Shown: one piece after another, positions 14,074-22,892 of the stretch
Layout: the number at the start of each line of letters is the position of its first letter
Position numbering within the stretch: position 1 is the stretch's first letter
Assembly: GCA_036259475.1 (NCBI GenBank)
Contig: DATABS010000056.1
Coordinates: forward strand, 1 to 64,000
Reading direction: 5' to 3'
DNA length: 64,000 nt
From: ZC4RG17 sp036259475
GTDB taxonomy: Bacteria > Actinomycetota > Acidimicrobiia > Spongiisociales > ZC4RG35
The notes under the pieces: generated by a model
Database searches by the model: none
The model's input: the letters and a program-made list of their open reading frames with translations, nothing else
What the model was told of the DNA's origin: nothing
Made by a program: the position numbers and the translations under genes

Positions 14074-15069
14074 TCAGAGAACGAGGCGGATGATCGGGAA
14101 GTAGAGGGCGGCGGCGAGGAGCGCCCCGTCGAAGGGCCGAAAAAAGCCCGGGACCTTGTCGGCCAACGCCACCGTACCGGTCCGGAGCAGCGCCCCGAGA
14201 CCCCGACCGGCGACCAGCGTCACCGCCAGGCCCAGGCCGACCAGCAGGTATCCGGCGACGTCGAGATCACGGATGAAGGCGGTCGCCACCGAGACGACGA
14301 TGGCGGTAAGGGCAGTGACCGTGTAGGGATCCAGATAGGGCAGCTGGGAGACGTTGTCGGCGACCGCCCCGAACAGCGTGGCGAGGATCACGACGAGCAG
14401 GAACACATCGACCGCCTCTGGATCGGGAGAGGCGCCCGAGCGGGCCAGCACCAGCGAGCCGACGGCGGCCGACGCCAGCATCGCCACCATCACCCCGGGG
14501 GCGACGGCGTCAACCGACCGGTATCCGGCCAGTCCGACTCCCCAGGCAAGGACTAGCACTACGGCGAGGGCGAGGGCTACCGCCAGTCCGGCGGCTCCCA
14601 TCGACTCGGAGATGACGGCTCCCGCCACCGCCCCGAGGACCACCGCGACGGCGGGGAAGATGCGCCCCCGGAGTTCGACCTGCTGGGCGATGTCTATCAC
14701 CCACAGACCAACGGCTCCGACGAGACCGGCCGCCCACCAGGCAGCGTCGCCGCGCAGGTTCAGGAAGACCAGCACCAGCGCGGCCACTATCGGAATGGCC
14801 AGCGCCACCTCGGGAGAGGCGGCGACGATGGTAGCCCCACCCGACACGGGCGGGAGGAGGGCGACCTCATCATCGGGGGCGACGGGGTCGTCCATCGCCG
14901 CCTCCTCGCCGTTGCGCCACACCCGGGCCGTGCTCACGGCGGCCACGAACTCGGGACCGAACTTCTCGCCGGCTGCCTCGATGACCTCTCCGACCGTCCT
15001 CCCCTCGATCTCGACGCGCGAATCGCCCGCCAGTTCCCGCAGCCGGGCAAAGAGTCGTACGGTCGCCAT
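14074..15069 (-). CDS. MoaD/ThiS-like domain fused to a multi-helix membrane domain
   Basis: A 331-residue fusion. Residues 1-78 form a complete ubiquitin-like MoaD domain (MATVRLFARLRELAGDS...DDEVALLPPVSGG) ending in the double glycine that normally is the C-terminus. From about 85 to the end there are 8-9 hydrophobic helices resembling CdsA-type phosphatidate cytidylyltransferases (late motif LLRTGTVALADKVPGFFRPFDG, where CdsA has a metal-binding KDSG.. region). With GG internal, thiocarboxylation would need cleavage. TACGCT ends 8 nt before the ATG, so it is probably leaderless. No molybdopterin genes are adjacent. Confidence 0.75.
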   Translation of the reverse strand: MATVRLFARLRELAGDSRVEIEGRTVGEVIEAAGEKFGPEFVAAVSTARVWRNGEEAAMDDPVAPDDEVALLPPVSGGATIVAASPEVALAIPIVAALVLVFLNLRGDAAWWAAGLVGAVGLWVIDIAQQVELRGRIFPAVAVVLGAVAGAVISESMGAAGLAVALALAVVLVLAWGVGLAGYRSVDAVAPGVMVAMLASAAVGSLVLARSGASPDPEAVDVFLLVVILATLFGAVADNVSQLPYLDPYTVTALTAIVVSVATAFIRDLDVAGYLLVGLGLAVTLVAGRGLGALLRTGTVALADKVPGFFRPFDGALLAAALYFPIIRLVL

Positions 15070-15186
15070 CGGTTGGGAGCGTACCGGGTTTGTGTGACGA
15101 ATAACCGATCGGCTTCCGGAAGGGGTGGGAGGCCGCTCATCGATGACTTAGGCTGGGCGGGTGTTGGCCGCAGCCCTCCCACCTCC

Positions 15187-15609
15187 ATGACCAGCCCTCC
15201 GATCATCGCCGTCGATGTGCCTGAAGTGGGCGATCCCCGCCTCAAGTCCTGGGCCAAGGTGGTCGAATCGGTGGACGAGGCCAAGAGCTCCGGATGGGCT
15301 TTCGAAGGGCCGTTCATCGCCACCGGAGGCATCCAGGACGTGGCCGTCGGATCGGTGCTTTTGGTCTACGGTGAACGCGGGTCCCGGGCCAATCCGCGTC
15401 CGGTCGCTTCGGTCTACACCGTCAACCCCGACACGACGCTGAGCCACCACGCCGACGCCAGCGGCGGGGCATGGGCTCGCACCCTGCGGGACAAGGTGGC
15501 GGAGCTGCTCTCGGTCGACCTGACGCCCCCGTGGCAGGAGATGGTCGACCTGTCGCTGGTGCCCGACGAGGACTTGCTGGCGGAGGCCCGCCGACGCAAC
15601 CTCATCTGA
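15187..15609 (+). CDS. conserved hypothetical protein
   Basis: A 140-residue soluble protein I do not recognise. It has an acidic pI-type composition, a central strand-rich part (VGSVLLVYGERGSR, PVASVYTVNPDTT) and a helical C-terminus (EDLLAEARRRNLI). ATG 15187 is chosen because the sequence before it is compositionally odd; no ribosome site is evident. It lies 43 bp before the quinone oxidoreductase gene, which has its own promoter. Confidence 0.6.
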   Translation: MTSPPIIAVDVPEVGDPRLKSWAKVVESVDEAKSSGWAFEGPFIATGGIQDVAVGSVLLVYGERGSRANPRPVASVYTVNPDTTLSHHADASGGAWARTLRDKVAELLSVDLTPPWQEMVDLSLVPDEDLLAEARRRNLI

Positions 15610-15652
15610 GCTGCTCACCGTTCAGGCCGGCCGAGCCACTAGTTTCAAACCC

Positions 15653-16621
15653 ATGATCGCGATTCAGGTGAAAGAGACGGGCGGGGCTGAGACGTTGGAG
15701 ATGGTCGACCAGGCCGAACCGGAGATCCAGCCGAGCCATCTGGTGGTGGCGGTCGCCGCCGCCGGCGTCAACTTCATCGACACCTACCAGCGAGGCGGCC
15801 TCTACCCGATGGAGATGCCGTTCGTGCTGGGCATGGAGGGAGCCGGGCGGGTGGTAGAAGTCGGCGACGGCGTGGGCGACGTGTCGGTGGGGGACGTCGT
15901 CGCCTGGGCGGACGTGCAGGGAAGTTACGCCCAGTACGCCCTGATCCCCCGCGACCGGGCCGTGATCGTTCCCGGCGACGTCGCCCCCGAGACGGCGGCG
16001 GCGGCGATGCTCCAGGGCCTCACCGCCCACTACCTCGCTACGTCCACATTCCCCCTCGAGGCGGGCCACCGCTGTTTGATCCACGCTGGGGCCGGTGGCG
16101 TCGGACGTCTCCTGATCCAGATAGCCAAGCGGATCGGAGCCGAGGTCTTCACCACCGTGGGTAGCGACGAAAAGGCACAGGTGGCTTCCGCCGCGGGTCC
16201 CGACCACGTCATCAACTACCGCCAGCGGCCGTTCTCCGAGGCAGTGGAGGAGATAGCCGGCACCCGGCCCCTCGATGTGGTGTATGACGGGGTGGGGGCG
16301 AGCACCTTCGAGGACGGCCTGGGCCTGCTCAAGAGGCGGGGGATGATGGTGAGCTTCGGCAACGCCTCCGGGGCGGTACCGCCCATCTCACCACTCGTTC
16401 TTTCCAGAAACGGCTCTCTCTACCTCACGCGCCCGACGCTGGGCCATTACATCGGGGAACGCCCGGAGCTGGAGGCCAGGGCCGCCGACCTGTTCCAGTG
16501 GATCGAGGAAAGTTCGCTCGACGTGCTGGTCGGGAACCGCTATCCGCTCAACGACGCCGCCCAGGCCCACCAGGATCTCGAGGGTCGGGCGACCACCGGA
16601 AAGTCGCTCCTGATCCCCTGA
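15653..16621 (+). CDS. NADPH:quinone oxidoreductase (MDR superfamily)
   Basis: A 322-residue zinc-free medium-chain reductase. The GroES-like half has GVNFIDTYQRGGLYP and LGMEGAGRVVEVG; the Rossmann half has the AGAGGVGRLLIQIAK nucleotide-binding loop. It lacks structural and catalytic zinc cysteines, as in Qor/zeta-crystallin. It reduces quinones with NADPH, usually one electron at a time. TAGTTT lies 7 nt before the ATG and no Shine-Dalgarno is seen, so a leaderless transcript is likely. Confidence 0.92.
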   Translation: MIAIQVKETGGAETLEMVDQAEPEIQPSHLVVAVAAAGVNFIDTYQRGGLYPMEMPFVLGMEGAGRVVEVGDGVGDVSVGDVVAWADVQGSYAQYALIPRDRAVIVPGDVAPETAAAAMLQGLTAHYLATSTFPLEAGHRCLIHAGAGGVGRLLIQIAKRIGAEVFTTVGSDEKAQVASAAGPDHVINYRQRPFSEAVEEIAGTRPLDVVYDGVGASTFEDGLGLLKRRGMMVSFGNASGAVPPISPLVLSRNGSLYLTRPTLGHYIGERPELEARAADLFQWIEESSLDVLVGNRYPLNDAAQAHQDLEGRATTGKSLLIP

Positions 16622-16645
16622 TCTTGACCGATCCCGACGGAGGGA

Positions 16646-17578
16646 TCAGCCGGTCACCGCCTCGACCAGGCCACCCGGCTGCACCGGCGCCGCCTCCGCC
16701 TCGGGGAACTGCTGTGCCAATGCCTCGGCGTCGGAAGTAGAGATGTCGACGGCGATGACGGTGACGGCGGCGTCCACCTCGTCGAGGCGGGACAGAGCTA
16801 CCAGCGCTGGGTCGGTGGCCCGGCGGGCCCAGATACCCCGTGCAGTCCCCGGGACCGACGCCGCCAGCCGGTAGGCCTCCAGGGTTTCGGCTCCCTGACA
16901 GTCGGCCCAGGAGGGGCATTCGGCCACGAAACGGGATTCGGCCCTGGGAGAAGCACCGCTGAAGGTGTAGGCGGCGGCCTCGCCCAGGCCCAACGGCATG
17001 CCCTCGAACGAGTGCCATTCGCCATCCGGCACGGGAAGGGCCGAAGTGTCGACCAGGATCAGCCGTCCCACCAGGTCGGGGCGGATCACGGCCAGCTCGG
17101 TCGCCACTTCGCCACCCCACCCGAAGCCGACGACTTCCAGGTCCACCAGTCCGGACTCTTCGAGCAAGGAGGCAAGGGTCTCGGCATGCCCGGTGGTGGA
17201 GAGGCGACGACCCGGTTCATCTGGCCGGGAGCTGAAGCCAAAGCCTTCGAGGTCGGGGACGGTGACGCGGCGGCCGGTGGAGGCCAGCTCTTCGGCGATG
17301 CCGATCAGCGGCACGCCGCCCGCCACGGTGTCGTAATGGACGAGGAGAGTGTCGGTTCCCTCGCCCACGGTCCTGACGTGGAGCACCGCACCAGGTACGG
17401 CCACGTGCCGGCCGGGGGCGTGGATCGAGGGATCCGAACGTTGGATCGCTGCGGCCTGCTGATTCGTGGCCGTAGCCCAAATGACCACGGCGAAGACTGC
17501 CAGCAGCACCAGCAATCCAACGAAACGGCCGACGATGTTGGCCGCCCGTCGCTCTTTGGGCGGTTCACGCAGTGTCAC
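16646..17578 (-). CDS. membrane-anchored alpha/beta-hydrolase-fold protein lacking the nucleophile
   Basis: A 310-residue protein with a membrane helix at about 17-38 and an extracytoplasmic alpha/beta hydrolase domain. Strand and helix landmarks are clear (VTVPDLEGFGFSSRPDE, LEVVGFGWGGEVATELA, LVGRLILVDTS). The nucleophile elbow reads G-F-G-W-G-G, so the G-x-S-x-G serine is glycine, and the oxyanion HG motif is HYDT. Catalysis by the normal mechanism is unlikely. Two cysteines (PSWADC.. region) may be disulfide-linked. GTG start. Confidence 0.8.
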   Translation of the reverse strand: MTLREPPKERRAANIVGRFVGLLVLLAVFAVVIWATATNQQAAAIQRSDPSIHAPGRHVAVPGAVLHVRTVGEGTDTLLVHYDTVAGGVPLIGIAEELASTGRRVTVPDLEGFGFSSRPDEPGRRLSTTGHAETLASLLEESGLVDLEVVGFGWGGEVATELAVIRPDLVGRLILVDTSALPVPDGEWHSFEGMPLGLGEAAAYTFSGASPRAESRFVAECPSWADCQGAETLEAYRLAASVPGTARGIWARRATDPALVALSRLDEVDAAVTVIAVDISTSDAEALAQQFPEAEAAPVQPGGLVEAVTG

Positions 17579-17673
17579 GACGCTTGCTTATCGAGGAACG
17601 TGTCCCGGCAGGGTACCTTGGGGGGTCGCCGATAACAGGCGTGACGTTTCCGGATCGGGAGGAGGGGCGGGCC

Positions 17674-18408
17674 ATGGCAGATGCGGCACATCGGGGAACA
17701 CACCACCTCGATCACGTGGTCGTCGTGGTCGGCGACCTCGACGTGGCCACCGACGCCCTCGAGGAGGTGGGCTTCTTCGTCACCGGCCGCTCGGACCACC
17801 CCTATGGGACCTCCAACCGCCTCGTCATGCTCGACGACACGTACCTGGAGTTCCTGAGCGTCACCGACCGTTCGGCGGTTCCCGAGTCGGGCTTCGCGCG
17901 CTTCGTCTCAGATTCCATCGACGCCGGTCGGCTGGGCCCGCGACTGATCGCCTTCAGGACAGATGACCCCTCGGGCGAACGGGGGCGGCTGCTCGACGCA
18001 GGATTCAGCGTTCCAGAGCCGCTTCGCTTCGGGCGCCAAGCCGCCATGCCCGACGGCACTCGCCGGGCCGTCGAGTTCGAGGTCGTCGTTCCCGAGTTGG
18101 CGTCGCTGACGGTCGGAGGCATCTACTGCCGCCATCTCACGCCGGAGGCGGTTTGGGACCCGTCGACCCTCGAGCATCCCAACGGCGCCCGCCGCCTGAC
18201 GGAGGTGACCATTCCCGATGCGGGACCCGAGGGATGGAAGCGGCTCGCCATGCTGGCCGGGGCGTCGGCAGCCCCGCCGATCGACCTGTCCGGCGTCTGT
18301 CTCCTGGAAGGCGCGGCGCAGCTGGTGGTCGAGGGAACGGCGACGGGGAGGGCATCAGTCGACGGCACGGTGGTCGAAGTTCGGTCATCACCGGACGCAT
18401 CCGTATGA
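17674..18408 (+). CDS. VOC-family glyoxalase-like protein
   Basis: A 244-residue protein of the glyoxalase-like type 3 group (PF13468): HHLDHVVVVVGDLDVATDALE at the start, GTSNRLVMLDDTYLEFLSV in the first module, and a second module from about 130. H and E positions compatible with metal binding are present in the first module. The substrate is unknown. The ATG at 17674 has a strong GGAGGAGGGGC upstream. Its stop overlaps the next start (ATGA). Confidence 0.85.
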   Translation: MADAAHRGTHHLDHVVVVVGDLDVATDALEEVGFFVTGRSDHPYGTSNRLVMLDDTYLEFLSVTDRSAVPESGFARFVSDSIDAGRLGPRLIAFRTDDPSGERGRLLDAGFSVPEPLRFGRQAAMPDGTRRAVEFEVVVPELASLTVGGIYCRHLTPEAVWDPSTLEHPNGARRLTEVTIPDAGPEGWKRLAMLAGASAAPPIDLSGVCLLEGAAQLVVEGTATGRASVDGTVVEVRSSPDASV

Positions 18409-19031
18409 GAGAGACCTTCCTGGCGACCGTCGACTCGGCCCGTCCCCTACTCGACCACCCGGCCTTGCCGCAACGCTGGAATGACCCCAGCGCCCTGGAG
18501 CGGATGACGATCGGTGCCCTCACCGCCCATCTCTCCCGGGCCGTGAAGCTCGTTCCCCGCTATCTCGACACGCGGGCCGAGCCGCCCTATCGCGATGCCC
18601 CCGGCTATTTCCTCTCGTTCGCCGGACAGATCGACACCGACCTCGACTCGGAGATCGCCGTCGCCGTCCGTTCCCGCGCCGAAGAACAGAGCGCCGCCGG
18701 CTTATCGGCGGTGCTCATCGGCTGGGACACCGCCCGGCGCGAGTTGGACACTCGACTGACACCCGGGACCGAAGAGCGGGGCATCTCCGTACTGGGCTCA
18801 TCGATGCGCGTGGCCGACTACCTGGTTACCCGGACCGTGGAACTCGTCATCCACAGCGACGACCTGGCCGCTTCGCTGGGCGTGGATCCTCCCGACTTCG
18901 ATGGGGAAGCGTTCTCCGCCGTGATCTCATGCCTGATCGAGATGGCCGCACGCCGTAGCTCGCCTCTGGCCCTCATCCGGGCCATGACCCGGGTCGAACG
19001 GTCGGATCCGGGCGTGCTCCGGGTGCTGTGA
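18405..19031 (+). CDS. maleylpyruvate isomerase / mycothiol-transferase N-terminal-like protein
   Basis: A 208-residue four-helix DinB-superfamily protein of the actinobacterial MDMPI_N group. Early W-N-D-P-S and LTAHLSRAV and later LVTRTVELVIHSDDLA place histidines where metal-binding ones occur in this fold. Members use mycothiol as thiol cofactor, which agrees with mshA in this window. Translationally coupled to the VOC gene by ATGA overlap. Confidence 0.75.
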   Translation: MRETFLATVDSARPLLDHPALPQRWNDPSALERMTIGALTAHLSRAVKLVPRYLDTRAEPPYRDAPGYFLSFAGQIDTDLDSEIAVAVRSRAEEQSAAGLSAVLIGWDTARRELDTRLTPGTEERGISVLGSSMRVADYLVTRTVELVIHSDDLAASLGVDPPDFDGEAFSAVISCLIEMAARRSSPLALIRAMTRVERSDPGVLRVL

Positions 19032-19044
19032 ATAGGCTTGGGTC

Positions 19045-19284
19045 GTGAGCCCAGCGGCCATCATCGTTGCCATCGTTTTCGGGGCTCTGGTCGGCTGGGG
19101 TCTTGGTTTCAGGCTGGCCGATCCGCGGCCCGGGTTGGTGGCGCTGGTCGGCGGCGGCGTGATCGGGGGAGTGATCCTCGTGGCCTCCCTCGGCCCTGAC
19201 CCGGCCATTTCGGGAGGATCTCTCGTCTTGGGCTGCACCGCCGGGCTCGTCGGCCTGGTCCCCCGCCTCCGAAAAACCGCCTGA
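19045..19284 (+). CDS. small two- to three-helix membrane protein
   Basis: 79 residues, with hydrophobic segments at about 5-22, 31-49 and 56-73, rich in Gly and Val, ending in PRLRKTA. No family recognised. The GTG start is preceded by TAGGCT at 6 nt and lacks a ribosome site, typical of the leaderless genes in this window. Confidence 0.6.
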   Translation: MSPAAIIVAIVFGALVGWGLGFRLADPRPGLVALVGGGVIGGVILVASLGPDPAISGGSLVLGCTAGLVGLVPRLRKTA

Positions 19285-19320
19285 CCGGATTGGCCTCGAC
19301 CGGCGATAGCCTGTCTCCCA

Positions 19321-19725
19321 ATGCAGATCGGGACGAAAGCACCCTGGGGCACCGCGCCGACGGTCTACGAAGAGATAGGCGGGGATGAGACGGTCCGACG
19401 GCTGGCCGACGCCTTCTACGACGCCGTCGAGGCCGATTCGCCCGCCATCCGCGCCATGCTGCCCGCCAGCACCCGGGTCTCCCGACAAAAGCTCTACGAG
19501 TTCCTGAGCGGGTGGATGGGGGGACCCCCCTTGTATTGGGAGCGCCGCGGCCACCCCGCGCTGCGTATGCGGCACGCCCCCTTCCCGATCGACGAAGCAG
19601 CGGCAGGCGAGTGGGCCGAATGCATGCGCACCGCCTTGGGCAAATGTGAGATTCCCGAACCCGCCCGCTCGTGGCTCGCCGAGGAACTGACTCGGGTGGC
19701 GGTCATGCTCCGCAACCGGGCCTGA
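19321..19725 (+). CDS. glbO: group II truncated hemoglobin
   Basis: A 134-residue 2-on-2 globin. VYEEIGGDETVRRLADAFYDAV opens the fold, and YEFLSGWMGGPPLYWER with HPALRMRHAPFPI contains the group II signature and proximal histidine region. It binds oxygen or nitric oxide; in actinobacteria these proteins are linked with respiration and NO defence. TAGCCT lies 8 nt before the ATG (leaderless). It is convergent with the zinc ABC ATPase gene. Confidence 0.92.
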   Translation: MQIGTKAPWGTAPTVYEEIGGDETVRRLADAFYDAVEADSPAIRAMLPASTRVSRQKLYEFLSGWMGGPPLYWERRGHPALRMRHAPFPIDEAAAGEWAECMRTALGKCEIPEPARSWLAEELTRVAVMLRNRA

Positions 19726-19728
19726 TCC

Positions 19729-20532
19729 TCAACCCGGGCGCCGCGGCTCGATGTGGCTGTGGCGGGGATATGCCGGACGATGGGCGGCGTCGTCCAGGTG
19801 AACCTGATCCGTCAGGTCGCCGACGTCGAAGCCGTAGGCGGCCGCCAGATTGTCGGCAGTGAACACCGTCGCCGGCGCGCCTTGGGCGACTACCCGGTTC
19901 GCCAGGAGGATGACATGGTCGGCCCGTCGGGCTTCGGCGAAGTCGTGGGTGGTGACGACGACAGGTCGTCCCGCCTCCCGTTCTTCGGCCACCACCTCGT
20001 GGATTTCCTGGATCGAGACCACATCGAGGGCGGTGGTCGGCTCGTCCATCAACAGCAGATCCCTCGGTTGAACGAGTCCCTGGGCCACGAATACTCGTTG
20101 GCGCTGGCCACCGGACAACTCGCGAAGGTGAAGCCCGGACACGCTTTCCAGGTCGAGGCGGGCCAGTGCCTCATCGACGGCGTCGCGGTCCGCCTGCCCG
20201 AGAGGCCGCACCATCCCCATGGCGGCGTAGCGGCCCATCGTCACCACTTCCCTCACTGTGACGGGTAGGGCGTCGTTGACCCGGGTGCTCTGGGGGACGA
20301 GCGCAACGCGCGAGCGCACGGCGCGGGGCACATCACCCAGCACCGTGAGGGTGCCGGCCGACAGCCGGTGGAGACCGGCGACGGCGGCCAGCACCGACGA
20401 CTTGCCGGACCCGTTGGGTCCGATGAGAACCGTCAGACCCCCAGCCGGCACCTCGAAGTTCGACTCGGCGAGAGCCAGCCGGTCCCCGTAGGTCAGGACG
20501 ACGCCCGAACCGCTGACGGGCGGGCGGCTCAT
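19729..20532 (-). CDS. znuC: metal ABC transporter ATP-binding protein (Zn/Mn type)
   Basis: A 267-residue ABC ATPase: Walker A LIGPNGSGKSS, Q-loop ALVPQ, signature LRELSGGQRQR, Walker B LLLMDEPT, and H-loop THDF. The closest type is the zinc/manganese uptake group. Its start overlaps the stop of the Fur-family gene (ATGA). The substrate-binding protein and permease are encoded divergently at 21040 and 21921, so the transporter is split across two transcripts sharing one control region. The C-terminus has a His-rich tail (DDAAHRPAYPRHSH). Confidence 0.9.
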   Translation of the reverse strand: MSRPPVSGSGVVLTYGDRLALAESNFEVPAGGLTVLIGPNGSGKSSVLAAVAGLHRLSAGTLTVLGDVPRAVRSRVALVPQSTRVNDALPVTVREVVTMGRYAAMGMVRPLGQADRDAVDEALARLDLESVSGLHLRELSGGQRQRVFVAQGLVQPRDLLLMDEPTTALDVVSIQEIHEVVAEEREAGRPVVVTTHDFAEARRADHVILLANRVVAQGAPATVFTADNLAAAYGFDVGDLTDQVHLDDAAHRPAYPRHSHIEPRRPG

Positions 20533-20984
20533 GGCCGGCACGCCGGGCACAGCCCTTCCACTTCTAGGTTGTGGCCGGTTTCGGCCCAACCGGTGACGCC
20601 GGCCGCTCGCCTCGCCAGCCGATCGAGCAATTCCTCCTCGGCGGCGTCCAGCTTCACATCTTCGACCGTGCCGCACTGGACACAGACGACATGGTGGTGA
20701 TGGCCCGTGAGCCATTCGGCCAACTCGAACCGGGCCAGTCCGTCGGCGTCGTGGTGGCGCTCTAAGACGCCGGCCTCATCCAGAACCGTGAGTGAGCGGT
20801 AGAGCGACGACAACGGCACCTTCATCCGCTCCTGGAGGTCGGCCGCCGACTCCGGCCCGTCGACACGTACCAGTTCCGTCACCACCGATTGGCGACCTCT
20901 GGTGTAGCGGATGTCGTGCTCGCTCAGGCGCCGCCGCACCGCTTCATGCAGCTCGGCGGAGTGGGCGCTGGCCGTTTCGGGCAC
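20529..20984 (-). CDS. zur: Fur-family metalloregulator, probably Zur
   Basis: A 151-residue Fur-family repressor: winged-helix domain at 10-85 (YTRGRQSVVTELVR, SSLYRSLTVLDEAG), metal site residues GHHHHVVCVQCGTVEDVK, and a C-terminal CPAC that with CVQC forms the structural zinc site. Location beside a zinc-type ABC system favours Zur over Fur. GTG start. It shares a divergent 55-bp control region with the substrate-binding protein gene, so autoregulation is likely. Confidence 0.88.
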   Translation of the reverse strand: MPETASAHSAELHEAVRRRLSEHDIRYTRGRQSVVTELVRVDGPESAADLQERMKVPLSSLYRSLTVLDEAGVLERHHDADGLARFELAEWLTGHHHHVVCVQCGTVEDVKLDAAEEELLDRLARRAAGVTGWAETGHNLEVEGLCPACRP

Positions 20985-21007
20985 CGGAGGATCCTTCTCG
21001 ACGTGGT

Positions 21008-21042
21008 ACGCTGATGATATCAGTTCTCATTCTCATTTGATG
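21008..21042. promoter_or_regulatory. candidate Zur/Fur operator
   Basis: The only AT-rich stretch between the divergent regulator and znuA genes. It contains TGATGATATCA and a TTCTCATTCTCATTTGATG run (reverse strand ATGAGAATGAGAA), an imperfect palindrome of the kind bound by Fur-family proteins. It reaches the znuA start codon, so binding would block both directions. Confidence 0.55.
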
Positions 21043-21924
21043 CGGTGTCTCGGTCTGGTCCTCCTCGTGTCGGGCCTTGTGTCAGCCTGTGCCGAGGCCG
21101 GGTTGGACGACTCGGATCTGGTGGTGGTGACCACTACCAACATCCTGGGTGACGTCGTTTCGGAGTTGGTCGCCGATGCCGGCCAGGTCGAGGTGATGAT
21201 CGAGCCGGGCGTGGACCCCCACGACTTCTCTCCCTCGGCGTCCCAGGGCGGACTCCTCCGGTCGGCCGATCTCGTAGTGGCCAACGGGCTCGGGCTGGAG
21301 GCCGGAATGACCGAAGCCCTGGCGGCGGCCGAGGCAGAGGGAGCCAATGTCCTGACGCTGGCCGATGAGCTCCAACCGCTTCGGTTCGGTTCCGACGATC
21401 TCGACCCTCACTTCTTCCTGGACCCCGTGCGGATGGCCGACGCCGTCGGCCTCATCTCCGCCGCCCTCGCCGAAGTCGATCACACCACCGACTGGGCGGC
21501 TCCAGCCGAGTCTCTGGAGGCGGACCTCGCATCTCTCCACCGGGAGATCGAAGACCATCTGGCCGGGATCCCGCCGGAAAGTCGGAAGCTCGTAACGAAT
21601 CACGACTCACTGGGCTATTTCGCCGACCGCTACGGGTTCGAGATAGTGGGTACGGTGATCCCGGCGGGGAGCACTCTGGCCGAGCCGAGTGCTTCCGACC
21701 TCGCCGATCTCGTCGACGTCCTCCGCCGGGAGGGCCTCACGGCCATCTTCGCCGAGACGACCGCCCCGGCCGCTCTGGCCGAGGCCGTCGCCGCCGAGCT
21801 GGGCGATGCGGAAGTCCATGAGCTCCACACCGAATCCGTTGGACCCCCCGGATCCGACACGGACAGCTATTCGAAGATGATGCGGGCCAACGCCGCCATC
21901 ATCGCCTCGGCATTGGGAGGATGA
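21040..21924 (+). CDS. znuA: zinc/manganese ABC transporter substrate-binding lipoprotein
   Basis: A 294-residue cluster A-I binding protein with a lipoprotein signal (lipobox VSAC at about 15-18). VVVTTTNILGDVV opens the mature part. Metal-ligand candidates are the H of DPHDFSPS, the H of DPHFFLDP, the H of VTNHDSLGYF and a C-terminal D/E (FAETTAP). The His-rich loop of some ZnuA proteins is absent. ATG 21040 is chosen because the signal peptide starts there; it lies within the proposed operator. Coupled to znuB by ATGA overlap. Confidence 0.9.
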   Translation: MRCLGLVLLVSGLVSACAEAGLDDSDLVVVTTTNILGDVVSELVADAGQVEVMIEPGVDPHDFSPSASQGGLLRSADLVVANGLGLEAGMTEALAAAEAEGANVLTLADELQPLRFGSDDLDPHFFLDPVRMADAVGLISAALAEVDHTTDWAAPAESLEADLASLHREIEDHLAGIPPESRKLVTNHDSLGYFADRYGFEIVGTVIPAGSTLAEPSASDLADLVDVLRREGLTAIFAETTAPAALAEAVAAELGDAEVHELHTESVGPPGSDTDSYSKMMRANAAIIASALGG

Positions 21925-22745
21925 GCGCCTTGGAGTGGTTGACAGAGCCGTTCTCCCAACTCTTCATGCAGCGCGCCCTGGCGGCGGCGATGCTGGCGGC
22001 GGTCGCCACCGCCTTGGTCGGCACGTGGGTGGTGCTGCGCGGTCTCACCTTCATGGGCGACGCCCTCGCTCACGGTGTCCTTCCGGGCATCGCCCTCGGC
22101 GTGCTGTGGGGCTTCGATCTCACGCTGGGAGCCGCCATCTCGGCATTGGTGATGGTCGTGGGCATCAATGCGGTCCACCGGCGTTCCCGCCTCAACGAGG
22201 ACGCCGGGATCGGCCTGCTCTTCGTGGGGATGCTGGCGATCGGAGTGGTGATCATCTCCCGTACGTCGAGCTACTCGGGAAGCCTCACCGACATCCTCTT
22301 CGGCGACGCACTCGGCGCCACCACAACTGACCTCATCACGCTGGGAGTCGCCCTGGCGATCGTCGGGGCGGTGACCGTCGTCTTTTACCGCTCGTTCCTG
22401 GTGCTGTCGTTCAACGACCAGAAGGCCGAGATGCTGGAGCTGCATCCGCGTCTCGCTCACATCGTGATGCTGAGCCTCATCACGGTGGCGGTGGTCGCAT
22501 CCTTCGAGACTGTTGGCACACTTCTCGTCTTTGGCCTGCTGGTGGCGCCGCCGGCAACGGCGTCACTGCTCGTCCGCCGCGTTCCGGCGATGATGGGCGT
22601 GGCCGGCCTCCTGGGGATGATGTCGGTGGTCATGGGCCTGCTGGTCTCGTGGCATGCCGACACCGCCGCCAGCGCCACGATGGCGGCCGTGGCGGTGATG
22701 CTGTTCTTCCTGGTCTTGCTGGTCCGCCCGAACGCCTCGACGTGA
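21921..22745 (+). CDS. znuB: zinc/manganese ABC transporter permease
   Basis: A 274-residue ABC-3 family permease with 7-8 helices. LRGLTFMGDALAHGVLPGIALG near 39-60 is the family hallmark, and FETVGTLLVFGLLVAPPATA is the second. Overlaps the znuA stop by 4 bases. A small GGTCGG-aaga-CCGAC hairpin at about 22799 follows it without a clear U-run. Confidence 0.92.
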   Translation: MSALEWLTEPFSQLFMQRALAAAMLAAVATALVGTWVVLRGLTFMGDALAHGVLPGIALGVLWGFDLTLGAAISALVMVVGINAVHRRSRLNEDAGIGLLFVGMLAIGVVIISRTSSYSGSLTDILFGDALGATTTDLITLGVALAIVGAVTVVFYRSFLVLSFNDQKAEMLELHPRLAHIVMLSLITVAVVASFETVGTLLVFGLLVAPPATASLLVRRVPAMMGVAGLLGMMSVVMGLLVSWHADTAASATMAAVAVMLFFLVLLVRPNAST

Positions 22746-22892
22746 CGCCGGGCTTCTTTGGACGGGGGCGATCGTCTTCCCCGTTCTTTCGACGCTGACG
22801 GTCGGAAGACCGACGCTGCCGTATACGCGCGTTGAGATCCGACGTCAATCAAGCAAACTGGGAAAACAGAGCCGGGTCCGCGGACGATTCCG

